Shown piece after piece: positions 25,287 through 36,502 of a stretch of DNA of 64,000 bases (its first letter is position 1; the number at the start of each line of letters is the position of its first letter). The notes beneath the pieces were generated by a model. It made no database searches. It was not told where the DNA came from and saw only the letters and a program-made list of their open reading frames with translations. A program made the position numbers and the translations under genes. This DNA comes from Typha latifolia. Taxonomy: Eukaryota > Streptophyta > Magnoliopsida > Poales > Typhaceae. The stretch spans positions 2,741,209 through 2,805,208 of the forward strand of contig CM034100.1 in assembly GCA_019914945.1 (NCBI GenBank), read 5' to 3'.

Positions 25287-27113
25287 CTAATTTCTCACCA
25301 AGATCTCCTCCAAAATCTCATCAGCATGGTGATGATTCTGAGGGCAAAGTTTATTAACGACCATAGAACAAACTGAACTTCCTAGAAGGTAGCCAATTTC
25401 AAACATAGCATTTACCACCAGCAAAGCATCATCCACCCGACCATGTGAACAAAGTGATTCTACCAAAGTGTGAACTGTCTTCCCTTTTGGTTTCAGATTA
25501 TTCCCTAACATATATAGCAACCAGGTCATTCCTTCTTCAACCTTGCCCAACTTGCAGAACCCTGTAATAACGTAATCATTCGTGCAAACCAAAGGTTCCA
25601 AACCCCTGGCTTCCATTGATCTCTTCAATTCAGTCGCCTCTATCACATTGCCCTCTTCACACATTGCTTCGATCAGAGGAGTGTAAGTCGAAACACTTGG
25701 CTCCAGCCCAACTGAAAGAAGCTCACGGTAAAGCTCCATCGCCTCCTCTCTCCTCCCAACCTTGCAAAACCCCTGAATCAATGTATTGTAGGTAATCACA
25801 TCACACCCAAAGCCCTTTGCAGGTATTTCCTTAAACATCTTGACAGCATCGCCCATCATTCCGTGCAAGCAAAATCCAGAAATCATCGTGTTGCAACTCA
25901 CGGTGCTCTCTTTGAATCCCTTGTCACGCATTTCCTCATACATCTTCCTGGCACGCTCCATGTCGCCGGCCTTGCAATATGCATCAACAATGGCATTGTA
26001 GGTGTACTCATTCGGCTCCATTCCCTTTGCCATCATCTCCTCCCAGAGCTCCCAAGCATCATCCATCCTGCCCATCTTGCAAAATCCATCAATCATAGTA
26101 GTATAAGGAACAACCCCTGGCGCATAACCCCTGACCTTAATCTCATTAAAAATCCTAAACCCCTCCTCCGCCATGCCAATTTGGCAGAGTCCATGGATCA
26201 CACTTTGGTAAGTGAACACATCCGGCATTCGTCCGCCGGCGATCATGAGATGGAGAAGTTCAGATACCTTACCGTAATTTCCATCCCGCGAGAACCCGGA
26301 GATCAACGCGTTGATCGCAACGACGTTGGGCAAGATGCCATTCCTCGCAGCGTCGCGGAGAAGCATATATGCCTCTTGCAGCCTTCCTTCCTTGCAGAAG
26401 GCGCGAATGAGGTAGCCGGCTGTGGGGGCGTTTCCGGCGACGCCGGATTTCATCATGATCTCGTACGCGCGCCAGACAAGGTCGGTCCGACCGGATTTAA
26501 GGGATGCGCGGAGAGCGTAATTCCAAGCGGGCAGGGAAAGGGAGAAGTTGGAATGGATATGGAGGTGAGAGATGGCGTCGAGGGCTTCGTCGAGGAGGTC
26601 GTGGTCCCGGCGGAGGAGGAGGAAGAAGAAGGAATGGAGATCGGGTTGATTCGGGACGCAAAGAGGAGGATTCGATTGGAGGAGGAGGAGGGCGGGTTTC
26701 CAGAAGCGGGAGCGGGAGAGAGAGGAAAGGAGGAGGGAGGATGTGGCGGGATCGGCTAAAGAGGAAGTGGGGTTGGGATTGGGGAAGTGGGAGGAGAGGA
26801 ACAGGAGGTAGCGGATAGAGAGGAGGGGGTGGGCGGAGGAGAGTGATTGGAGGACGAGACGGCGGCAAGCGGGATGGAGGAGAGTGGATTCTGGGAAGTC
26901 GGAGAGGAGAGTGGATTCCCAACGTGGCCGGCGAAGGATCGTTTTCAGAATTTCGCGAGCTGTCACTTCCGGGTTTTGGGGCGGATCTTCCGTTGTGGAG
27001 GAGAGTGATCTCGTGAGATGAGGGGAAGTGAAAGGAAGGAAGTGGGTGGAGGAGGAGTAGGAGAAGTGGCTCCGGCGGCGGAAGAGGGAGGATAGGAAGT
27101 GACTTTTCGTCAT
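25287..27113 (-). CDS. P-class pentatricopeptide repeat (PPR) protein, organellar
   Basis: Intronless, 608 residues from MTKSHFLSS (27113); the reading frame runs upstream to 27185, but the preferred start opens an Arg/Ser-rich N-terminus typical of mitochondrial targeting. From about residue 190 to the end there are tandem 35-residue PPR motifs, each with the usual core, for example VPYTTMIDGFCKMGRMDDAW, YTYNAIVDAYCKAGDMERAR and ITYNTLIQGFCKVGRREEAM. There is no E, DYW or SMR extension, so it is P-class. Such proteins bind organelle RNA, one base per repeat, and control its stability, splicing or translation. The target is not deducible here by eye. Upstream DNA holds five site II elements. 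A long reading frame on the opposite strand (25863-26759) is a shadow of the repeats. Confidence 0.93.
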   Translation of the reverse strand: MTKSHFLSSLFRRRSHFSYSSSTHFLPFTSPHLTRSLSSTTEDPPQNPEVTAREILKTILRRPRWESTLLSDFPESTLLHPACRRLVLQSLSSAHPLLSIRYLLFLSSHFPNPNPTSSLADPATSSLLLSSLSRSRFWKPALLLLQSNPPLCVPNQPDLHSFFFLLLRRDHDLLDEALDAISHLHIHSNFSLSLPAWNYALRASLKSGRTDLVWRAYEIMMKSGVAGNAPTAGYLIRAFCKEGRLQEAYMLLRDAARNGILPNVVAINALISGFSRDGNYGKVSELLHLMIAGGRMPDVFTYQSVIHGLCQIGMAEEGFRIFNEIKVRGYAPGVVPYTTMIDGFCKMGRMDDAWELWEEMMAKGMEPNEYTYNAIVDAYCKAGDMERARKMYEEMRDKGFKESTVSCNTMISGFCLHGMMGDAVKMFKEIPAKGFGCDVITYNTLIQGFCKVGRREEAMELYRELLSVGLEPSVSTYTPLIEAMCEEGNVIEATELKRSMEARGLEPLVCTNDYVITGFCKLGKVEEGMTWLLYMLGNNLKPKGKTVHTLVESLCSHGRVDDALLVVNAMFEIGYLLGSSVCSMVVNKLCPQNHHHADEILEEILVRN

Positions 27114-27175
27114 CGTCTCCACCTCCCTCGTAGTCGAATCTATTTTGGGTTTTAGATACATGATTAATCTATAAG

Positions 27176-27356
27176 TGGGCCACATTTGGGTACCTAATAG
27201 AACTCAAATAGCCCATACAAATGGCCCAATTCCAAGGAGCACAGGCTCACATCCATCATCCATGAAAAGAAATTAAATAAATAATAATAAATATATATAT
27301 ATATATATATATTGAAATGGGCCCACAGTAGCAAGGGAATGGATTAAATGGGCCCA
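27176..27356 (-). promoter_or_regulatory. Site II elements upstream of the PPR gene
   Basis: TGGGCC at 27176, AGCCCA at 27210, GGCCCA at 27223 and two TGGGCCCA at 27318 and 27349, all within 245 bases of the PPR start codon. This element class is typical of nuclear genes for organelle proteins. Confidence 0.55.
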
Positions 27357-28303
27357 CTCCAAGAGATCCCAGAAAGGTGCCTAATTGTCTGATCTCGTCT
27401 TGTTACAACTAAAGAAAGGTGCAGTATATACCTTTTGCACATGTTGTTTGGTCTCTCTCTTCTATTGTCATGCAGTATAACAAAGAGAAAGAATTCAATA
27501 GCAGCCAGTTGGTTTATGTAGATATAGTAGCGTTGGTACCAGAAAACAATGGGCAATGTCCACTGTCTATGAGCATGAGCAGTGGTACTGGACTTAAATG
27601 GTAGTCAAGAAGAAGGAAGAAGAAGGAGGAAGAGAAGGAAAAAATAAAAATAAAATAAAGGGGAGTCAGGAGAGAACAAAAGAAAGGACAGCAGTGCAAA
27701 CTGAAGGTGGACTTTTAAGCCAGATAACAACGAATAATAGTTCAAGGTTTGCGTGGATTGGTGAGCCGGGCGGGGAGAATAGGTAATGGCACGTTGTGTC
27801 CATCATGTGTTTGTTCTTTTGCCAGTCAATTATCACTGTCATTAGCAGATAAAGGAAAGGGGGGGTGGGGTGGTTGAATAAGGTATACAAGAATAACTCT
27901 TCAAAAGGCCCCATTAGGTTGCCGGATAAATTAGAGTATGCTAGTGGATAAAAGGGTTCTTTATTCTTTCAGAACAGTTAGTCTTATCTGTTATCTTCTA
28001 CAATGTTTCATTAATTAAAGCCAAGGGCCTTTTTTTTTTTCCTTTTGGGGGGTTCAAATGACCACAAAATTTTAGACCTACTCTAGAGCACCAAATATTC
28101 TCTCTCTCTCTCTCTCTCTCTCCCCTGTGTATATTATTTATACATTAAGCTTCCACTTTATTTAAAATAATATCTTATATTAAATAATAAAAATAGATGG
28201 CGTTAATGGTAATTTTTCGTACTTGAGGTTTGTGTTCTATCTAATGTACCCTCTCCTCGGTGACATGGGGAAATGGGATGAGCTACATCGCCTACAGACA
28301 GGC

Positions 28304-28734
28304 GGATAAAAGTGCGGGATAAGGGACCAATTCTTGCAACGGGGACAGGATTATTAAAAAGCTCCTGGCATGCATCACATTTGCTGCAACGTGTCGCAAG
28401 AGGACAAAGCCTCCTGCCATATCGCCTTTAGATTTTTAACCCGGCCAATGAGCGGGCCACGTGGGGCTCACACCCACCCCTTGTCGTCAAATAGTGTGTA
28501 CCCAAGCCCGCTATCGGACAAGATAGCGGCGAGTTATCCTGCGAATTGCGCCACCGCCACCGGGATGAATACACACCGATAACCAGAAAAAGAAAAGAAA
28601 AAAGAGAGAATAAATCCTTCATCCTGTCAGTGGTACCGCCACTTGTCCTTCCCGTCCCCCCTGCCTCCGATTAGGAGCGCTTATCCGAGGGCGGGATAAT
28701 CCCCGGGACTTATTCGCGCGATGGACGTGGATAA
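28304..28734. promoter_or_regulatory. Promoter-like island with clustered GGATAA/TTATCC motifs
   Basis: GGATAA at 28304, 28317, 28694 and 28729; TTATCC at 28534 and 28681. A CCACGTGG G-box lies near 28458, and a perfect 8-base-arm hairpin (CCGCTATC/GATAGCGG) at 28508-28529. TTATCC is a known plant sugar-repressive element and GATAAG the I-box of light-regulated genes. No gene is attached to it here. Confidence 0.4.
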
Positions 28735-30398
28735 ACATGGAATTGAAGGTGGGAGAGAGAGAGAGAGAGATAGATAGAGAGAGTCGACTTTATTATGACT
28801 GGAACTTTTGAATCATCCTTTGTTCTTATTTGTACGTTGCTTTTGTCCGCTTCCCTCATTCATCTTTCGTTAGCTTGGGTCCTACGAATCTTTAATTTCT
28901 TCATCAAATACGAACTTATTTTAGATGGATCTTATATAAAAATAATTTTTTTAATATCCTAAATCTAGTGTCAAGAAGATTATAACTAAAATATAAGGTA
29001 GATTTTTTTTTTAAAAAAATAACTAGTTTGTCATTGCATAAATTATTTAAAATAATTTAAAGGTTATCTACAGTACAATGGAAAAAATATCTTTATAATG
29101 GGAGATAAAAAATTATTAATAATTTTTTTACATTTTAAATTTAAAAAGAGGCAGTATTTTAACTTTAATAATAATCTGACACAATTCTCAAAGAATTGAA
29201 AGATTTTAATAATAATTCTGATAAGAATGTAACGGCACATATGATATTTTAATAGTTTTTAATGAAAATTATGTAACAAAATTTATAAATATATATATTA
29301 GAAGGAGATTGGGCTCTTAGTTGAGAATAGTTATTCTTATTTCCTTTCTAATCCAACTACTTCATGAAACTGAGTATTTATTACAGTGAAATTATTATTA
29401 TTATTTACACTCTCGATACTCCAATTTTATTTTGAAATTAAGGATTTCTTTGATCAACATATGATTAATATAATAATTAATTTCTTAAAAAATGATAATA
29501 CTTTTTTCCTTAAGAAAAAGAAATAAGGTTGGCATTTTCCACATGTATCTCGAGCTGCCCTGCCATTTGTACCAAATCTACTACTAAGGTCTGACATAAT
29601 CCATCTCTCGCTTCTTCTCCCTGTGGGTTTATGCCCATTAATTTCAGTAAAATTTTTTTAAAGAAAACTACTCCAAATTCTATTGTCAAAGAAAAAAAGC
29701 CAACAAATCCTGTCAATATAACTTGGGCTATTGGCAAAAGGCATTGGCTATTTAGGTAGCAGTAGATGATTGATGCCCTTCCAAGCCATTACAGGCAGTA
29801 GATAAAATTTTGCTATAGTTCTATGTATACTATGTCGGTCAAGTACAACACCCCTGTGGGGTCATAAGCGGGCCTTAAACCAATCAAAAGCCCATTTGAT
29901 GAAGGTCTCAACCTAATCCCTGACCATTAATTAGACCTTGCTCAGACTAACTATATCCTCTAATTCTCTTAAATTCTAACCCAACCGATTTGGAAATTAG
30001 ACCTAGCTGAGGTTCATAATAGATGTGCTCAAATTCGACCTATCTCAAAGTTTAAAATAAGTAAATATTTTTTGGAAAAAAGAAGAGAAACTTAGAGTTT
30101 GAATTCTGTTTCTCAATCTAAACATTGTTGAGGAATTTCCTTTTAATTTAGTTAACGTCGACCAAGTAAATCTTTAAATGCAAGTCACAACCCTAATAAA
30201 AGAGGAGAGACCAATTGAAACAGTAGTTTGATTAAATTAAACCTCCCGCAATGTGAATCGGGCTAATTTTATAATCCCCTGCCGTCCAAGAAACACCAAA
30301 ATAAATAAAAGCACACCAACTTTACTGGTGCCAGCAAAAGAGGCCAAAAGAGAGGGACCTAAAAGGTCAGAGGGGCAGCAAGGTGGGGAGAGAAGTGG

Positions 30399-30491
30399 AC
30401 ACGTTTCGACCTCTCACTGGAAGAATCTCCTATTCCCTCTTCCCCCTCCCTCCTCTTCCTACTCAACACGTTTCGACCTCTCACTGGAAGA
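30399..30491 (+). repeat. 26-base direct repeat
   Basis: Identical 26-mers beginning ACACGTTTCGACCTC occur at 30399-30424 and 30466-30491, 67 bases apart. Confidence 0.9.
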
Positions 30492-30883
30492 TCACGATAC
30501 CAATAAACTTAAGCCCATTTCTTTTCCTTTCTCTCTCTCTTTCTCTTTTACCAAATTCCTCCATCCTAAATCCTAATTCCCAAGTTTCAAACTTTTCTTT
30601 TTTCACCTTAAAATTTAAATAAACAATTTATACATAAAATCTCGGACACAATATAAGAAATTTAATTTGTTTTAAAAAATAAAATAAATTCGCATATAAA
30701 TTTTAAAGTATATGCGGGAGAATTAGTCCGGTCAAAACCTGAAGCTTCTACAGTATCACCCACCAACTACTATTAGTATCCATATTCCATGTGAGCCCAT
30801 TGAATTGAGATAGTTTGAACGGTTGACTTGGGTGAGTGGTCCTATTTGTCTCTTTAGGCTTCATCCACTCCACTGGAATGAGA

Positions 30884-30890
<7 letters not shown>

Positions 30891-30962
<72 letters not shown>
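30891..30962. repeat. (AG)n microsatellite
   Basis: About 36 perfect AG repeats; a likely length-variable marker. Confidence 0.95.
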
Positions 30963-30964
<2 letters not shown>

Positions 30965-31739
30965 GAGAGTTGAGAGGGAAAGAGATAGATGTAGGATAAT
31001 GGATATGGACTGGAATGCAATCAGAAACATTTGCTTGGTTTGACTTCCAGATATATAGGGAATAGTAGGAGTTTTGGACATTACATGGGTTATATTTGTA
31101 TGATGATGGCTTAGCTCTACACTTTACTTGGCTTTCTATTTGTACTACAAAGACTTGCCTTCAAAGTTGAACAATTATTGATCCAATTTGGTCCTACCTC
31201 CCATGAGGTGCAACAAAATGTCAACCAACAATATTGGAAAGTTGAGCACCTAGAGCTCATGCTTAACAACCATTACACATTTGGCATCACCAGTGTTTTC
31301 CCCTGACAGCACAACCTGCATCATTTTTAGGTGTTTTTGTTGGACTTCTAGGTGAGTGCCTCATTTTTTTTTTTTTGTAAAATAATAATGTTTGTGTTAG
31401 TAATAACTGGACATGTAAACTGCCATGTTATAATTCAGAAAAGAATTATGTTGCATTCATCGAATGTTTTATGTGAGTTGTAAATTATCAATAGATTGGT
31501 ATTTTATATTTATAATATTTTATATCTGATATAAAATGCTAAAATATTTCTATGTGCTTCCAACCTAATTTGGTCCAGAAGCAAGTAGAATACCAATATG
31601 ATTGGCACCAAGTATTTAAGATTTTTTTTAATTAAAAAAATAGCTTTCTATATTGATTTAGAGTCAAAAATAAAATAAAAAGGGGAAAAAAGAAAAGAAA
31701 AGGAAAATGGAGACTGTTGCTTTTGATTAACCTAAGTAC

Positions 31740-31815
31740 CCGTACCAATCCAGCGGTGGGTACACAGCAGCAAAAGAAAACCAAGCGACCGTACTAATCA
31801 GAGGTGCGTACACAG
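31740..31815 (+). repeat. Duplicated 27-28-base motif upstream of GID1
   Basis: Two imperfect copies (31740-31767 and 31789-31815) share CCGTAC, AATC, a GGTG core and GTACACAG. They lie about 1 kb before the GID1 start codon and may be paired factor-binding sites. Confidence 0.55.
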
Positions 31816-32037
31816 GGATCGCATAGGAGCTCAGAGGGGACGTCCGTATACCGTATTCTGGGTGGAGATGTAGTCACCCATCCAATCCAATCCCAAGGAC
31901 AAGGGTCAGAACGCCAAATCTTCCCACTAGGAGACAAATAAAAGTAGTCTCCGGGGCTTAATTGCAAAGTAAAGTCGTATTAACTATTAAGAGAGGAAAA
32001 AAATAATAAATAAAATAGATAGTGGGGGGGTTTATGG

Positions 32038-32045
32038 TATATATA
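32038..32045 (+). promoter_or_regulatory. Possible TATA box of GID1
   Basis: TATATATA, about 770 bases before the start codon. If used, it gives a long leader including the CT run at 32424-32470. Confidence 0.3.
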
Positions 32046-32420
32046 GTTTTTTATATTTATTTTTTTGCTTTATATCGTTCAACGAGGTGGGCGGGGCGCC
32101 GTTCTTTTGTCGTCGAGCGAGCGTGTTCGCGTCCTCTTCACGCAGCAAACTTTTGTCTCCTACCTCCCCGAACTTTGCCCTTTCCGATCCTTCTTTATCG
32201 GTATTTACAAATAAGTCCCCGAAAATGATATTAAAATATTGTTAATCTTTTATCGCTACAAAAATAGAGATGAGATTTAGATTAATTATCGCTAAAAACT
32301 TTAGGGAATTAAGAAAGAGGTGATGGTTGGGACCCACTTTTTTTTTTTTTCCAAGCCGGCCCAATTTATCGTCTCCTTCGTCTCTACTCTCTCTCTTGAT
32401 TTCTGTCTTTTTGCGTTTGA

Positions 32421-32423
<3 letters not shown>

Positions 32424-32470
<47 letters not shown>
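32424..32470 (+). repeat. (CT)n tract in the GID1 leader region
   Basis: About 23 CT repeats roughly 350 bases before the GID1 start codon. CT-rich tracts are common in plant 5' leaders and core promoters. Confidence 0.85.
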
Positions 32471-32473
<3 letters not shown>

Positions 32474-32815
32474 GCTCGCGTGCTCTCTTCAACCTTCTCC
32501 TCCTTCCCCTTTGCCCTCCAAATACCATCCTCTCCAGTCATCTCTCGCATCTCTCTCTCTTTCTCTCTCTGCCTTTCCTTCTATTTCTCTCTGTCTCTCC
32601 TTCTTGGCTTTCTCTGTGTTTGGACCTCGAAAGGTGCCTCCTGTTTGCCTGGATTGGGATATAACTCGAAGAAATAGAAGTGGGCTCGTGAGATGAAGAG
32701 GCGTTTGCCGAAGAGGACGAGTTAGAAATCTATGTCGTGAGAAAAGGAGGGACCTTTCTGCGCTTTTGCTTCTCTCCTCCTTAATCCTTTCCTCGTACTG
32801 GAGAATAGTTGTACC

Positions 32816-34424
32816 ATGGCCGGCGACAACGAGGTCAACGCAAACGAGAGCAAGGTATTCGCCTTTAATTCTTCTTCTAACTCCTCCTCTTTATCACTAC
32901 GAGATTTGACGCAACTTTTCCGGATGTTTTAGGGTTCTTGGTGTGAGTTTTAACGTTGCCCTTTGATTTGTTTAAAAAATTGGATATATTGGGTTCTTTG
33001 GACTTGCCCCCCCCGCCCGCTTTTGATATTCCTCTAAGTTCTTCTCCATTTCTCTGTTTTTTTTTTTTTCTCGTGTGATTGAGTTCTTATTGTAGGAAAA
33101 AGAATGTTTAACACTCGGTGGGTACTGGAGAAGTTAAGAAGGTAGGTAGTAAAACGGATAGAAGAGGGCAAAAAGAAAAACCCAACAAAAAAATGAACTT
33201 TTTATTTATTTATTAAATCTCTGCATTGTTATCGTCTCACTGTCAAATTCCATTCTTTGGGAAGAAAAACGAACCAAAGTTGAATCCAACATTCTCATGC
33301 TGATTGTTTTCCCGCATATAGATAGAAACAGAGGAGATTCGATCCAAAGGAATTTGACATGAAGCTCTCCCCTCCCCCCCTCTTAATCACCATTTCTTGT
33401 TTTGGGCCTACAGATGGCGGTTCCCCTCAACACATGGGTCCTCATCTCCAACTTCAAGGTGGCCTACAACATGCTCCGCCGCCCCGATGGCACCTTCGAC
33501 CGCCACCTCGCCGAATTCCTCGATCGCCGCGTGCCCGCCAATGCGTCCCCCGTCAACGGCGTCATCTCCTTTGACCTCCTCATCGACCGCCCCACCAATC
33601 TCCTCGCTCGCATCTACTGTCCTGCCCCTGCTGAGCCGCCCGATGGCCCGGCGTCTGCCCCAATTCTCGCTGACCTCAGCCGGCCACCGTCCCCTGACCC
33701 CTTCCCGGTCATAATCTTCTTCCACGGAGGCAGCTTTGCGCATTCGTCATCCAACACTGCGATATATGATTCTCTCTGCCGTCGGTTTGTGTCCCTCTGT
33801 GGTGCTGTTGTCATTTCTGTCAATTACCGCCGATCGCCTGAGCACCGGTACCCCTGTGCCTATGACGACGGCTGGGCTGTGCTCAAGTGGGCCTCTAACG
33901 AGCCATGGCTCCACAGCGGGAAGGATGAGAAGCTACGTGTGTTCCTTTGTGGAGACAGCTCCGGAGGGAACATAGCACACCATGTGGCCGTAAGGGCCGG
34001 TGAGTCTGGGATTGAGATCACAGGGAATATTCTCCTCAATGCGATGTTTGGTGGCAACCATCGGACCGAGTCCGAGAGGAGACTAGACGGGAAGTATTTC
34101 GTCACAGTTCAGGACAGGGATTGGTATTGGAAGGCCTTCCTTCCCGAGGGCGCAGATAGGGATCACCCTGCTTGCAATCCCTTCGGTCCAAATAGCCCGA
34201 AGCTCGACGGGCTACCGTTTCCAAAGAGCCTCGTGATTGTGTCGGGATTGGATCTCACCAGCGATTGGCAGCTCGGGTATGCTGAAGGGCTTAAGAACGC
34301 CGGACAGGATGTGAAGCTCGTCTACCGCGAGCAGGCCACAATTGGATTCTATTTGTTGCCCAACACTGACCATTTCCATGAAGTCATGGAGGAGATTAAG
34401 AACTTTGTCAGTTCTAACTGTTAG
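32816..34424 (+). CDS. GID1: Gibberellin receptor GID1
   Basis: Soluble nuclear receptor that binds bioactive gibberellin, closes its N-terminal lid and then captures DELLA repressors for SCF-driven destruction. Two exons, 32816-32854 (13 codons) and 33414-34424, give 349 residues; an intron this close to the start is characteristic of GID1 genes. The lid sequence NTWVLISNFKVAYNMLRRPD follows at once. The fold is that of the carboxylesterase/HSL family, with HGG at 117-119 and GDSSGGN from G193 (S195 in the nucleophile place). The catalytic histidine is replaced by Ile323 in ATIGFYLLPN, so it should bind rather than hydrolyse, as in known GID1 proteins (Val at that place in Arabidopsis). DGKYFVTVQDRDWYWKAFLP is nearly invariant in the family. 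Codons are G+C-rich. Confidence 0.97.
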
Positions 34425-36468
34425 CAAAGTATACAGCACTACTCCATAGCTTACTACAGAGATACAACTATATATATATATATATCTATATATATATATA
34501 TCTATATATATATATCATAAGCTTGACCTTATACTGCTTGAGGCTTGTTTCTTAGCGGCAGACTTTGTGATACACTTGCAGCTGCTGCTGAGATCTGATT
34601 TCCCCCTTGTGCTTTCCTCTGGTTCTGCCGCCGGTTGATTACACTCCTGGTATTGATTTGCATAATGATATCAGTGTCTGCAGGAAGTCAGAGTGTCATT
34701 CCTGGTAGGAGTTGTTTGGTTTGGCATGAATTGTTGGCACATAAAATTCGCCAGCTTAATGACAGCAACAATTCTGACCATAGGTAACTTTGTTCTCCAG
34801 CTGCTATTTTTGATCCTTCCACTGATGCTGCATCCATTTCCATGATCTCAACGAGGTTTTCTTCCTTTTTTTTTTTCCTTTTTTTTTCTTTTCCTTTTTT
34901 GATGTACCTCTCTCCAAAATGTATCACTCTTAACACTACCATCTGTATAGTAAGCATTGGGAAGGAAAGATTCAGGACTCTTGTTTGGAGTTGGTAGGCA
35001 TGGATTGTTTCTGTCTCATGTTTGTAATTGTATTAATTTGCAGCAATATTAGTGAACATCTCATAACTTCCGAACTATATATATATACTCTGGGATCATT
35101 AATGTTAAAAAAAAATGCAATGCAATGAAGCTATTATTCGGATCTATTATATATTGATGAACAATATCATTAATCTTTGTCCAATTAGTTGGTTCTCTCC
35201 TGGGTGATGCTTCAAGACAAACACATGGGGGGTGAGGGAGTTTTGGTTTTTGCTCAGCTTCTTCTGATGAGAAATCCACCTACCCTTTGGAATTTAATGC
35301 TCCTGTGCCATATTAGGACAACGTGAGCGTGGCTTTACATTGCTATTAAATGCCATCCACAGCTTTGGCCCGATGTGGACGTGGAAGCAGCCTCCTCTTC
35401 CTCCCTTTGATTTCTTCTTAGCCTTTGGCCTTGCCTTCTCCTCCAGTGGTGGTAGCCGATCACTTCGTCATAGTTTTAATGCCCTCAGACACCTTAGTCT
35501 ATGCTCCTTGCTTAGAAAATTAATGGGTACCTCTGCTTATAATAATTAATGGTGATAACAACAAAGCACGAGGCGTTGCTTTGTCCTTTGCTCCGGACTT
35601 CTTATGTCGTTAGTGAAGTCATGCAGGCCTTCTTCGTTGGTGCATCTCCTCATGCCAAGTCTTTGTCAGTTTTCTCATTGGAAGTATAAGCATCAAGATT
35701 AGAAGATTGGCGCCCATTCACATACAAACTAGTTTACTTTTGTGACGCTAATTTACTATGCTTTCTTCCTACTTTATTTGACCCATGGTTAGTTCATTAA
35801 TCTTTTGAACCGGTAAGTGGTGATAAGGAAACAAAAGGAGAAGAGACTGATGGGAGTAATGGTGTTCAATGATTGGTGTATTCATTCATCTAGATGTGGT
35901 TGGTGAGTTCAAAACACAACCGGAGCGATTGGAGAAATCATCTCGGCAAAGCAGTAAAAGGGTTTTCAAAGAAAAAGGTTGAATGTCGCATCAAGCATGT
36001 CTTGCCTTTCCTGCTTCTCATATATCATCAGTTTGATTTTCGCTCTAGTTCGATTAGGTCAAATTTTGGATTCAATTATTGAAGCAAGTTTCGTCTGAAA
36101 AGTCTTTTCTAATTGTTCTTTTGATTCTCCCTTTCGATTAAATAAAGTCGATCGTCAATACATAGTCCACGGCAACAAAAAAATAAAATAAAATAAATAT
36201 ATATATATATGCATTAAATCATAGAACTATATGAAAATTTTGAGAGGATTGCGTGTGAAAAGTCCACAGCTAGCTTAAGAATTGAAAGGAAGTGATTTTT
36301 AGAAACAGTAGATATTAGGTAAGGATTATTGAAATGTCCTACGATTCGTGAACTTTTTTTTTTGTTGAAAGGATCAAATATAGAATAAGAATGCCCAACT
36401 TCAACTATTTTCTCCTTTCAACTCTATTTATTTCTCAATCAAATTACTGCAAGATGCATCTACGTGTG

Positions 36469-36502
<34 letters not shown>

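Larger units (their letters stand above)
27114..32815. other. 5.7 kb intergenic; repeats and a promoter-like island
   Basis: Contains the PPR promoter, AT and CT runs (27290-27311, 28100-28123), a G+C-rich island with six GGATAA/TTATCC motifs (28304-28734), very AT-rich DNA (28900-29500), a duplicated 26-mer (30399-30491), a long GA run (30891-30962) and the GID1 promoter and leader. I see no coding gene on either strand. Confidence 0.5.

Noticed and set aside
25863..26759. 298-codon frame on the plus strand
   Set aside because: Antisense shadow of the intronless PPR gene, with no recognisable domain.
28304..31000. Plant microRNA precursor in the gene-free interval
   Set aside because: I looked by eye for common conserved mature sequences (miR156, 159, 160, 164, 166-169, 171, 172, 390, 393-399, 408) and saw none.
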